Below the pieces are notes generated by a model. It was not told where the DNA came from. It was given only the letters and a program-made list of their open reading frames with translations, and made no database searches. Shown here piece after piece: positions 1 through 6,918 of a stretch of 24,969 bases of DNA. The position numbers and the translations under genes were made by a program. This DNA comes from a virus: positions 1-24,969 of the IMG/VR virus record IMGVR_UViG_3300033064_000451; one strand, written 5' to 3'. How positions within the stretch are numbered: position 1 is the first letter of the stretch; every line of letters starts with the position of its first letter.

Positions 1-2
1 CC

Positions 3-179
3 GCGACTCAGGCGATCGAGTCGATCCAACGGGCGGCTGACGAGATCGGCGTCGGGGAGTGGCGCGGGGGGATCGTGCGCCAGATGTGCACGCCGTGGAT
101 CGGCAAGAAGGACAACGCCGACGATCTGATCGGCGAGCTGTCGGCCTGGCTTGAGCGCCAGATCGGCGGCGAGAAGTGA
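3..179 (+). CDS. Hypothetical protein, 5'-truncated by window edge
   Basis: An open frame runs from the window edge to TGA at 177-179 with no start in view, so this is the C-terminal 58 residues of a longer protein. It reads ATQAIESIQRAADEIG at the left and ends LSAWLERQIGGEK. The stretch is soluble and helical-looking, with no recognisable motif. Its stop overlaps the GTG of the next gene by four bases (GTGA), the coupling style of the whole operon, which supports it being real. Function unknown. Confidence 0.6.
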   Translation, partial: ATQAIESIQRAADEIGVGEWRGGIVRQMCTPWIGKKDNADDLIGELSAWLERQIGGEK

Positions 180-322
180 CCACCTACGTCATCCCGTGCA
201 AGGCCTGCGGTATCCGGATGGTCGTCACCGACCGCCGGATCCTGCTGTGCGACGAGTGTGCCGGCGAGGACGCCCAATCGGAGTCGGTCGATCACATCCC
301 GCCGTGGCAGGTCCGCGGATGA
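176..322 (+). CDS. Small zinc-finger-like protein
   Basis: A 48-residue protein that starts at GTG 176, inside the previous gene's stop (GTGA overlap). It has two CxxC pairs (CKAC near residue 8 and CDEC near residue 27), the spacing of a compact zinc ribbon. It ends HIPPWQVRG, and its stop overlaps the next ATG (ATGA). Small zinc-ribbon proteins are common in actinophage early operons, where they are usually of unknown function. The coding claim rests on the cysteine pairs and the two 4-base overlaps. No specific role can be assigned. Confidence 0.6.
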   Translation: MTTYVIPCKACGIRMVVTDRRILLCDECAGEDAQSESVDHIPPWQVRG

Positions 323-465
323 GCCTCGACGATCTGCCGATCCTGCGCATCCCGCCCGGCCCGACCGACGCCGACATCGCGTTCTGGTCCGACCTCGCCT
401 ACATGCGCGCGCTCCTGGCCGACATCGACCGCGCCGCGGCTGAGTTACGGGGCGAGACGTGGTGA
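319..465 (+). CDS. Hypothetical protein, 48 aa
   Basis: A short acidic protein beginning MSLDDLPILRIPPG. ATG 319 overlaps the upstream stop by four bases, and its own TGA (463-465) overlaps the GTG of the next gene. The body (residues 17-45) is predicted helical with regular hydrophobic positions (FWSDLAYMRALLADIDRAAA). I do not recognise a family. It may be a small accessory or host-interaction protein. Support comes from operon position and codon use like its neighbours. Confidence 0.55.
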   Translation: MSLDDLPILRIPPGPTDADIAFWSDLAYMRALLADIDRAAAELRGETW

Positions 466-1301
466 CCGAATGCAGCAAGGGATGCGGGCGCAAGGCCAGC
501 CGCCGGTCAATGTGCAACAGCTGCTATCAGACCTACCGCAACAAGCAAGTGGCCTACGGTCGCTGGCAGACCGCCAAGGTCGACGCCGAGGCGACCCGCG
601 CGCACGTCCTGGCGCTCAAGTCCGTCGGAGTCGGCGACCGCCGGATCGTCGAGCTGTGCGGTGTCTCGCGCAGCGCGCTACAGATGCTCGGCCGCAATCG
701 TCATGGGACTAACGAGCCACTGCGCTCGCAGGTCTTGCGCAGCACGGCCAACCGGATCCTCGCGATCCCGCTCGATGCTGACCACCGCGGCTATGGCGTG
801 CGCATCGACTCGACCGGATCGCTGCGCCGGCTGCGCGCACTGCACGCCATCGGCTGGACGCAGACCGAGATCGCACGGCGCATCGGCTGGACCGTGAAGA
901 ACCTGAACCGGTACTTCATCAGCGATCCCGCCATGATCAACCGCAGCACGGCGCACAAAATCTCCCGAGTGTTTGATCAGCTGCAACTGATACCCGGCCC
1001 GAGCCAGCGGTCGCGTGACCACGCCAAGGCTCAAGGCTGGCCGCCGCCGCTGGCCTGGGATGAGGACGCGATCGACGACCCGTCCGCGGTGCCCGACGTC
1101 GGGGCGCTGGTCACCGTGCCATTCCTTGAGAAGTACGAGGAGCTGCGCGACCTCGGCTACAACGATTTACAGATATTCCGCAAGTGGTCGATCAAGCCTG
1201 AGTCGCTGAACCGCCAGCTCGACCGCCACGGCATCAAGGCCAGTCCCGAACTGGTCAACCTTGTGACATCGGCCAAGCACCGCAAGCGGGTCGCATCGTG
1301 A
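462..1301 (+). CDS. HTH DNA-binding protein with N-terminal Cys4 motif
   Basis: A 279-residue protein. GTG 462 is chosen over GTG 459 because it gives the 4-base GTGA overlap used throughout the operon. The N-terminus has four cysteines (C4, C8, C18, C21), probably a zinc knuckle. Three segments then look like helix-turn-helix units: about 45-75 (GVGDRRIVELCGVSRSALQ), about 120-150 (GWTQTEIARRIGWTVKNLNR) and about 225-255 (GYNDLQIFRKWSIKPESLNR). Repeated HTHs suggest binding to repeated or extended DNA sites. The protein could be a regulator or an initiator-type protein, and the sequence does not decide. Its presence in the replication operon makes the repeats at 6933-7083 one candidate target, but that is only inference. 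Confidence 0.75.
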   Translation: MTECSKGCGRKASRRSMCNSCYQTYRNKQVAYGRWQTAKVDAEATRAHVLALKSVGVGDRRIVELCGVSRSALQMLGRNRHGTNEPLRSQVLRSTANRILAIPLDADHRGYGVRIDSTGSLRRLRALHAIGWTQTEIARRIGWTVKNLNRYFISDPAMINRSTAHKISRVFDQLQLIPGPSQRSRDHAKAQGWPPPLAWDEDAIDDPSAVPDVGALVTVPFLEKYEELRDLGYNDLQIFRKWSIKPESLNRQLDRHGIKASPELVNLVTSAKHRKRVAS

Positions 1302-1501
1302 CCGCGTGCAGCGTGACATGCTCGGCGTGCGAGCGCACCTGGTCGCACCTGTGCGTCGACTGCGCCCGTGAGCAGCGATCGCTACACACCGTTACCACCG
1401 GCCACCGGGCCGAGCTTTACGTCCCTACCGAGATGTCGATGGACGACATCCGCAAGGAGATGCGCAGGGCGCGCCGGCTGATGCGGAGACGCGGATGGTG
1501 A
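1298..1501 (+). CDS. Small zinc-ribbon-like protein, 67 aa
   Basis: Starts at GTG 1298 in a 4-base overlap with the upstream stop. Two CxxC pairs occur in the first 23 residues (CSAC and CVDC), followed by a basic C-terminus (MRRARRLMRRRGW), so it is probably a zinc-binding, nucleic-acid-contacting peptide. Codon use matches the operon. I cannot name a family or function. Confidence 0.6.
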   Translation: MTACSVTCSACERTWSHLCVDCAREQRSLHTVTTGHRAELYVPTEMSMDDIRKEMRRARRLMRRRGW

Positions 1502-1629
1502 CCTGCCAGTGCGGCCACGACACCGACACCCATCACGACAAGCTCGGCCGCTGCGAGGGCGAGTGCATCGACAGCGAGTACGGCACCTTCCGGTGCCTTT
1601 GCCCTTACTACCTCGAGGAGAAGATATGA
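1495..1629 (+). CDS. Small Cys/His-rich protein, 44 aa
   Basis: ATG 1495 is preceded by GGAG (1485-1488) at a 6-nt spacing. GTG 1498 would give a GTGA overlap and is an equally possible start. The protein has six cysteines (two as CxC near the start and two as CLC near the end) plus a HDTDTHH histidine patch, which suggests metal binding. The start CQCGHDTDTHH resembles small phage zinc-finger peptides. Its stop overlaps the next ATG (ATGA at 1626). Function unknown. Confidence 0.6.
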   Translation: MVTCQCGHDTDTHHDKLGRCEGECIDSEYGTFRCLCPYYLEEKI

Positions 1630-2588
1630 CCAGTAGCGCAGCGCAGTGGGAGAACGCCGAGATCCCGCGCGACCGGTGGGGTCGCCCGATGGTCCTGCCC
1701 GCCAAGGGCACCAAGCGGGTCAGTTACCAAAGGACCACGACCTTTGTGAAGTGCCTAGATGACCAGACCGGAATCATGAAGTGGAAGATGCGCCTAGTGG
1801 CCGCAGGCATGGGCCAGCGCAAGGATCTCGTCCTGGCCGCCGCTGCCGCCGACCCGACCGACAAGAAGAAGAACCTCGAGATCGCCGAAAGCGCGTTTGA
1901 GCACGCCAACGGGACAGGTGGCGATGCGGCAAAGGTTGGCACCGCCATGCACGCATTCACCGAGCGCATTGACCGCGGCGCGCCGCTGGGAGTAATTCCG
2001 CAGGAGTACCAGGCCGACATCGAGGCATACCGCGCGGCGACTGAGCCGATGGAGTTCACCGCCATCGAGACGTTCCGCGTGCATGACGACTGGAAGGTGG
2101 CTGGCACCGCCGACCGCATCGGAAAGCTCAAGGGCCGCACCATGATCGTCGACATCAAGACCGGGTCCATTGATTACCCGCACGCGATGTCCATGCAACT
2201 CGCCATGTACGCGCGCAGCCTGCCGTATGACATCGCGACCGACAAGCGTGCAACCGACGCCGAACCAGTCGACCTGAACCGCGGGATCATCATCCACCTA
2301 CCCGCCGGGCAAGGGCGCTGCGACATCTACGAGATCGACATCAGCAAGGGCTGGGGCGCGTGCCTGATCGCGAAGCAGGTCTGGGACTGGCGGGGCCGCA
2401 AGGGACTCACGACATTGATCGACCCGACCGCCCCGATCCCGGTGCCGGCCACCTGGGAGTCGCTGATCCTCAACGCCCAGAACGTCGACCGGCTGCGCGA
2501 GATCTGGCGCAGGGCCTCCGAACTGGGTCAGCTGACGCCCGAGCTGAAGGCCGCGGCGAAGCTGCGCAGCGAGGAGTTGGGGGAGTGA
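1626..2588 (+). CDS. PD-(D/E)XK nuclease, Cas4/RecB-like exonuclease
   Basis: A 320-residue protein beginning MTSSAAQWENAEIPRDRWG at ATG 1626 (ATGA overlap). It carries the signature of the Cas4/RecB/lambda-exonuclease nuclease superfamily: a histidine in GTAMHAFTE (H109), the metal-binding Asp in VAGTADRIG (D163), the D-x-K core in IVDIKTG (D176, K178), and the QxxxY motif QLAMY (191-195). Such phage proteins process DNA ends during replication and recombination. I see no C-terminal cysteine cluster like that of true Cas4, and there is no CRISPR locus, so a replication/recombination role is more likely than spacer acquisition. It lies upstream of the SSB-like and primase-helicase genes. Confidence 0.85.
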   Translation: MTSSAAQWENAEIPRDRWGRPMVLPAKGTKRVSYQRTTTFVKCLDDQTGIMKWKMRLVAAGMGQRKDLVLAAAAADPTDKKKNLEIAESAFEHANGTGGDAAKVGTAMHAFTERIDRGAPLGVIPQEYQADIEAYRAATEPMEFTAIETFRVHDDWKVAGTADRIGKLKGRTMIVDIKTGSIDYPHAMSMQLAMYARSLPYDIATDKRATDAEPVDLNRGIIIHLPAGQGRCDIYEIDISKGWGACLIAKQVWDWRGRKGLTTLIDPTAPIPVPATWESLILNAQNVDRLREIWRRASELGQLTPELKAAAKLRSEELGE

Positions 2589-3511
2589 CTACGAAGTTGC
2601 CGATATTGCAACTGATGCGGCGATATCCAGAAATGCTTAACAACCTAGATCTGAATAAAACGTTGGACAAAAGTGCGTCGACACTTTTTACGGAAGTGCT
2701 TAGCGGGAGCTCCACCTACTTTGACATTGAAGTAGCCGCAGATATTTACAATGAAAGGCGTGATAAGCCAGGGATAATTAAGATGCCATACGACTCAATG
2801 TGGTTTGAGTTCCCGGCGCCAATCGACCTCAGTTACTGGTTTGATCTTGCCAGCGATGACAATGGACCAATTCTAGGTTTCGGTGATGTTGGTTGCGTGG
2901 CATTACGAATTAACACTTCCCAATTCGGAGAAGATATTGAGGGCGACCGAATCGGATTCATATTTGCATTGAGCGTCAACACCGGAATAGCTTTCCCACC
3001 TTTGGCAATCTGTTCCGAATATGACGCCGATGGACAGTACATTGAAGCTCGGTATATTGACCTTGACGGCAAAGGTGTAAATGAAGATGCCATTGCTTTT
3101 ATGGATCACCTGGCAGGACCAGTATTTACCGCTTTGTCTTTAATTAATTGCCGAAATGTGCAGACCGAAGAATCGGGAAAAATAGGGCTATCGCGCAGCG
3201 GGGCCGAGAAGCGACGGAAGACCCCAGCCAAGTTTATTCGCTATCACACGATCATTCTTCCTGGCGGAGGTTCGGTATCAGACGGTAAGGGCGGCCATCG
3301 CGCCACTGCCCTACATAAAGTCCGCGGCCACTTCAAGACCTTTACTGCTGAGCGACCGCTACTTGGCCGGCACGTTGGGACTTATTGGTGGGGCTGGCAA
3401 GTGCGCGGAAATCCCGACAACGGCGTCGTTATCAGCGACTACCAACTGAAGCAACCCGGCAGCGGGGCTCCGCTGCGCCAGTTAGTCAAAGAGAAAGCGA
3501 GTAGCAAATGA
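2585..3511 (+). CDS. Unknown protein of low GC, probable recent insertion
   Basis: A 308-residue protein from GTG 2585 (GTGA overlap) to TGA 3509-3511, which overlaps the ATG of the SSB gene. Base composition breaks from its neighbours: two 60-base samples I counted (2641-2700 and 2881-2940) are about 42-43% GC, against about 68% for 2521-2580 just upstream. The C-terminal part has a conserved-looking block at about 243-275 (LHKVRGHFKTF, then GTYWWGWQVRG), of a His-x-Val-Arg-Gly-His type I associate with phage and plasmid hypothetical proteins. A FTALSLINCRNV segment lies at about 181-192. There is no signal peptide or membrane segment. It could be a regulatory, counter-defence or host-takeover gene. 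Function is not assignable from sequence. Confidence 0.75.
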   Translation: MTTKLPILQLMRRYPEMLNNLDLNKTLDKSASTLFTEVLSGSSTYFDIEVAADIYNERRDKPGIIKMPYDSMWFEFPAPIDLSYWFDLASDDNGPILGFGDVGCVALRINTSQFGEDIEGDRIGFIFALSVNTGIAFPPLAICSEYDADGQYIEARYIDLDGKGVNEDAIAFMDHLAGPVFTALSLINCRNVQTEESGKIGLSRSGAEKRRKTPAKFIRYHTIILPGGGSVSDGKGGHRATALHKVRGHFKTFTAERPLLGRHVGTYWWGWQVRGNPDNGVVISDYQLKQPGSGAPLRQLVKEKASSK

Positions 3512-3945
3512 CAACATGGGAAACGATCGAAGTCCCGCGCGGGGCGTATATCGGCTGGGGCTCGAAGAAGGGCCAGCACGTCACCGGCAGAGTGCTCGAC
3601 TACAGCTCGGAGGGCGGCACTGACTTCAATCAGGCACCGTGCCCCTCGGCCACGATCGAGCTGACCGAGGACGCCGCCAGCTTCAACAAGGACGGCGAGC
3701 GCAGCCTGCACGAGGCCGGGTCGCTCGTCCAGCTCAACGCCGGCCAGGTGTCGCTCAAGCGCGCACTGCGGGCCGCGGATCCTTCAACCGGCGATCTGAT
3801 CAAGATCACGCTGATCAACCTCGCCAAGACCGACAAGGGCTCGGTCAAAGAGTTTGACATCAAGATCGCCCGCGGCGCGGGCGGCAAGGTCGCGCCCAAG
3901 GCTGCGGCCGTGGCCGAGGTCGACGACGACGAGCCGCCGTTCTGA
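3508..3945 (+). CDS. Single-stranded DNA-binding protein (SSB-like)
   Basis: A 145-residue protein from ATG 3508 (ATGA overlap). The body is beta-rich (HVTGRVLDYSS, then SATIELTED, then LIKITLINLAKT, then KEFDIKIARG), consistent with an OB-type fold. The end is a flexible Ala/Lys linker followed by VDDDEPPF, closely resembling the acidic DDDIPF tip with which bacterial and phage SSBs recruit partners. It would coat single strands made by the primase-helicase at 4705 and the nuclease at 1626. GC-rich codon use returns here after the low-GC gene before it. The fold is inferred, and the tail is seen directly. Confidence 0.75.
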   Translation: MTTWETIEVPRGAYIGWGSKKGQHVTGRVLDYSSEGGTDFNQAPCPSATIELTEDAASFNKDGERSLHEAGSLVQLNAGQVSLKRALRAADPSTGDLIKITLINLAKTDKGSVKEFDIKIARGAGGKVAPKAAAVAEVDDDEPPF

Positions 3946-3958
3946 GCGGTAGCACTCG

Positions 3959-3992
3959 GATGGCGGGGTCAGCCGTGGCTGACCCCGCCATC
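3959..3992. repeat. 16-bp perfect inverted repeat (hairpin) over a start codon
   Basis: The left arm (3959-3974) and right arm (3977-3992) are exact reverse complements separated by two bases. The core is GGCGGGGTCAGCC/GGCTGACCCCGCC. No T-run follows, so it is not a classical intrinsic terminator. The ATG of the small ORF at 3960 lies inside the left arm, so the RNA hairpin could hide that start. It could act as a U-tract-less terminator after the SSB gene, as a translational switch, or as a protein-binding palindrome. Confidence 0.7.
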
Positions 3993-4100
3993 GGGGGCAC
4001 CGATGACGAGGCGCTCGCCCAGGCGCTGCGCAACCTCTGGCCCATCCTGAGCAAGGATGGCCGCCAGACCGCGATCGGAATAGCTGGCGCTCAACGGTGA
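3960..4100 (+). CDS. Small hypothetical protein, 46 aa
   Basis: Starts at ATG 3960, 15 bases after the SSB stop, and ends at TGA 4098-4100, which overlaps the GTG of the GIY-YIG gene (GTGA). It reads MAGSAVADPAIGG, then a helical DEALAQALRNLWPILSKDG segment. No family is recognised. The start sits inside a strong hairpin and its Shine-Dalgarno sequence is weak, so expression may be low or regulated. The 4-base overlap downstream and GC-rich codon use support a real gene, but it may be only a leader that couples translation. Confidence 0.4.
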   Translation: MAGSAVADPAIGGTDDEALAQALRNLWPILSKDGRQTAIGIAGAQR

Positions 4101-4708
4101 CTCATCTACTTACATTTGATGAAGCCCGGAGGGAAATCGGAATCACTCCTTCCGCATTGATCAGCGCGATCGAACGTGGGGATCTGACTCAGGTCAACCT
4201 AGAAGGAGTGCGAGGATCTACGCGGAAATATGTAACCGCAAAGTCGCTTGATTTATGGATGAACCGCATGAATGGTCAGGACGACCTACTTGATCCGCCG
4301 ATATCGCAACAGTGCTCACCTCAGACTCAGGTATCCGCTCTGGGATTTTTTATTAAGGAACTGTCGGAAAAGGTTGATATGGCTATTGGCCGTATGGACA
4401 ACCGCCAAGAGCGCGACCGGCGAACACGTTTGCGGCACACCGTTTCTTCTAGGATTGGCGATTCGTTCGATCCGCACGGCTATTACGTCTACCTGCTATG
4501 GGGTGATGACGAAAGCACTCCGATATACATCGGTCAGTCACGCAATGTTCTGAGTCGACTTGGCAGCCATATGCAGAACTCCGAAAAGCGATACTCAGTC
4601 AGATCGGTTCAGCTGATCAAATGCAGCGGCCAGGCAACGATGAACCGCACCGAGTCCGCCCTAATTCGGGAATACAAACCACCAATGAACATTGTCGGGA
4701 CTAAATGA
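4097..4708 (+). CDS. GIY-YIG endonuclease with N-terminal HTH-like domain
   Basis: A 203-residue protein from GTG 4097 (GTGA overlap). The C-terminal half is a GIY-YIG nuclease: YVYLL (130-134) and YIG (144-146) form the two name motifs, followed by arginines R149/R154, H158, and the catalytic-type glutamate in NRTESALI (E186), then KPPMN. The N-terminal about 55 residues (LTFDEARREIGITPSALISA, later RKYVTAKSLDLWM) look like an excisionase/MerR-type winged HTH, with a charged linker at 85-120. It could be a free-standing homing endonuclease, a nuclease against competitor or host DNA, or a repair enzyme. GC is low (about 40% in 4321-4380, counted), so it is probably a recent insert between the SSB and primase genes. 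Confidence 0.85.
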   Translation: MTHLLTFDEARREIGITPSALISAIERGDLTQVNLEGVRGSTRKYVTAKSLDLWMNRMNGQDDLLDPPISQQCSPQTQVSALGFFIKELSEKVDMAIGRMDNRQERDRRTRLRHTVSSRIGDSFDPHGYYVYLLWGDDESTPIYIGQSRNVLSRLGSHMQNSEKRYSVRSVQLIKCSGQATMNRTESALIREYKPPMNIVGTK

Positions 4709-6918
4709 CGCTCTGCATCCCCGCCGACATCAACGAGGCCGACACGCTCGGCGCCGCCCTGGCCTACGCCGCCGCCGGCTGGTACGTCCTGCCCGTCAGG
4801 ACTGACACCAAACACCCGGGGAGTGTTGTCGGGGCCGGCTGGCCGTCGATGTCGAGTCGGGATCCGAAGACGATCGCGGGATGGTTCGCCGGGGCCGATC
4901 ACGGTATCGCGTTGCACTGCGGTCGGTCTGGCGCGGTCGTGCTTGATGTGGACGACTACGACAACATCCCCGACGAAGTGCTCACCGTCATCGAGACCAG
5001 CAAGTGTCCGTATCAGTCGACGCGCACCGATCAGCCCGGCCGCGGGCATTACCTGCTCGCCAACGAGACCGGCCGCAGGATCGGCAACGGGCTCGGCAAG
5101 CTCGCCTCAAGTAAGAAGTGGGGCGAGGTCCGCGGAGCCAACGGCGTCATCATCGTCGCCCCGTCGGTGCATCCCGAGGGCGGCAAGTATCACTGGGAGC
5201 GCACCGGGGCCGTCCCGCCGATACCGGACTATCTGGCCGAGGCGCTGCCCAGCTCGACCAACCCTGAGAACACTGCGACTGACGCCGAGATCGAGAAGTT
5301 CCTCGCGAGCCACACCGAAACCACCAAGCCCGAGGCGCTCACCGGGCTGACGAAAGCACTCGCCGCGAAGTTGGCCGGCGGGCACTCGTGCCATATGTCG
5401 ACCCTCGGCGTGCTGACCGACGCGATGGCCGAGTCCGCGGCAGGCTATTACGACGCCCGCACAGCCACCAGGACGCTCTACCCGCTCTACCGCGAGACAG
5501 TCACCACCGGCACATCCACCGGGCGCACACTGACGAAGACAGAGGCGAAGCACGCCTACACCGGGATCATCGCCTGGGCGATCGGCCAGGCCGACGCCAA
5601 CACCGGCAAGGCCCGCGAACGGGTCGGCGAGAAGTACCGCGACAACGTCACCGAGATCGCGCCCGAGGAGATCCTGGCCCCGGTGCCGGTCACCGCACCG
5701 TTAGAGAGCCTTGAGGGTCACTTCTGGGAGTCCCGCAAGTCACTGAAGCTGATCTATGACGCCTCGCTGTCGCAGATGTGCGCGCCGTGGGCGGTGCTGG
5801 CCTGCTGCGTGGCCCGCACCCTCGCCCTGGTTCCACCGGAGATCACCCTGCCGGATGTGATCGGGGGGCGGGGATCGCTCAATTGGTTCGCCGCGATCGT
5901 CGCCAAGTCCGGTGGCGGGAAGGGTGCGGCCAACGCCGTCGCGACGATCCTGGTTCCCGGGGACATCCACACCCGCGGCGCCGGATCCGGCGAGGGCATG
6001 CTCGAGGCGTACAACCGCCGCGACGAACCGCAGGATCATGTCACGGCCATCCTGTTCTCGGTCGACGAGGTTGACTCGCTCGCCTCGATGCAGGCCCGCT
6101 CGGGCCAGACCACGATGACCGTGATCCGCAGCGGGTTCAGCGCCGAGACTCTCGGATACTCCTACCGCGGGCGCACCAAGGAGAAGGTCGACGCCCACAC
6201 CTACCGCATGACCATGATCGTCTCGGTCCAGCCTGAGCGGTCCAGCGGGCTCTTCAGTGATTCCGGTGGCGGGACGCCACAACGATTCATGTGGTTCCCG
6301 GGCCGCGACAAGCGCATCAGGGCGGCCAGGGAGCCGTGGCCGCTGGATGCCAAAGGCCGCCAGCGCACCCTGCCGGCGGTTGACACCAACCGCATGCCGT
6401 TTGATGGCATCTCGATTCCGCCCGAGGCCGAGCTGCTGATCTGCCAGGTCCGCGAACAGTCCATGAATGGCGGCGACAACATCCTCGACGGGCATGCCGT
6501 GTTCTGCCGCGAAAAGTTCGCCTTCGCCCTGGCGCTCATGGACGGCCGCACCGCCATCGGCAGCGACGACTGGAAGCTCTCCGGGATCGCCGCCGCGGTC
6601 TCGGACTGGTGCCGCCTGCGCGCCCAGGGCGCGATGGACAACGCCCAGACCGCCTTGGCTGCTGAACGTGGCCGGCTGCGCGGTGTCGAGTTTTACGAGT
6701 CCGAGATCGCCCGGGCCGTGCTCGCCGACGATGACGTGAAGCGGATCCTGCGCTGGGCGGTCGGCAAGCTCAACGCGGCCGACGGTAAACGGATGAAGAA
6801 GCGTGAGCTGACGATCGCCGCGAGTGGACGCGATCGGTCGAAGCTGACCGAGTCCATGCTGCGCGGCGTCGAGGCCGGGTTACTGATCGCCGACGAGGCC
6901 GAGTGGGTGCTCATATGA
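4705..6918 (+). CDS. Bifunctional DNA primase-polymerase/helicase
   Basis: A 737-residue protein from ATG 4705 (ATGA overlap). The N-terminal domain (about 15-185) is of the archaeo-eukaryotic primase (prim-pol) type: GAALAYAAAGWYVLPV opens it, the catalytic acidic motif is VVLDVDDYD (D81-D84), the GRGHYLL region (112-118) supplies the conserved His, and GEVRGANGVIIVAPSVHP (140-157) closes the active site. After a helical linker comes an ATPase domain with Walker A AKSGGGKG (400-407) and Walker B AILFSVDEVD (448-457). The C-terminus (about 650-737) has a winged-helix look. It would synthesise primers and unwind DNA at the phage origin. The candidate origin lies directly downstream. Confidence 0.88.
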   Translation: MTLCIPADINEADTLGAALAYAAAGWYVLPVRTDTKHPGSVVGAGWPSMSSRDPKTIAGWFAGADHGIALHCGRSGAVVLDVDDYDNIPDEVLTVIETSKCPYQSTRTDQPGRGHYLLANETGRRIGNGLGKLASSKKWGEVRGANGVIIVAPSVHPEGGKYHWERTGAVPPIPDYLAEALPSSTNPENTATDAEIEKFLASHTETTKPEALTGLTKALAAKLAGGHSCHMSTLGVLTDAMAESAAGYYDARTATRTLYPLYRETVTTGTSTGRTLTKTEAKHAYTGIIAWAIGQADANTGKARERVGEKYRDNVTEIAPEEILAPVPVTAPLESLEGHFWESRKSLKLIYDASLSQMCAPWAVLACCVARTLALVPPEITLPDVIGGRGSLNWFAAIVAKSGGGKGAANAVATILVPGDIHTRGAGSGEGMLEAYNRRDEPQDHVTAILFSVDEVDSLASMQARSGQTTMTVIRSGFSAETLGYSYRGRTKEKVDAHTYRMTMIVSVQPERSSGLFSDSGGGTPQRFMWFPGRDKRIRAAREPWPLDAKGRQRTLPAVDTNRMPFDGISIPPEAELLICQVREQSMNGGDNILDGHAVFCREKFAFALALMDGRTAIGSDDWKLSGIAAAVSDWCRLRAQGAMDNAQTALAAERGRLRGVEFYESEIARAVLADDDVKRILRWAVGKLNAADGKRMKKRELTIAASGRDRSKLTESMLRGVEAGLLIADEAEWVLI

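Noticed and set aside
8-517. 169-codon minus-strand frame at the left edge
   Set aside because: Arg/Pro-rich shadow opposite four small coupled genes with consistent overlaps.
1626-2588. Cas4 as part of a CRISPR system
   Set aside because: The nuclease motifs are shared with RecB/exonuclease relatives. There are no CRISPR repeats, no cas1/cas2 and no visible cysteine cluster, so it is treated as a phage recombination/replication nuclease.
3639-3857. Alternative frames inside the SSB gene
   Set aside because: Arg/Gln-rich compositions typical of out-of-frame high-GC DNA; the frame ending in DDDEPPF is clearly the coding one.
5740-6495. 251-codon minus-strand frame across the primase-helicase ATPase region
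   Set aside because: Shadow of the plus-strand gene, which carries clear Walker motifs there. No ribosome site or family pattern.
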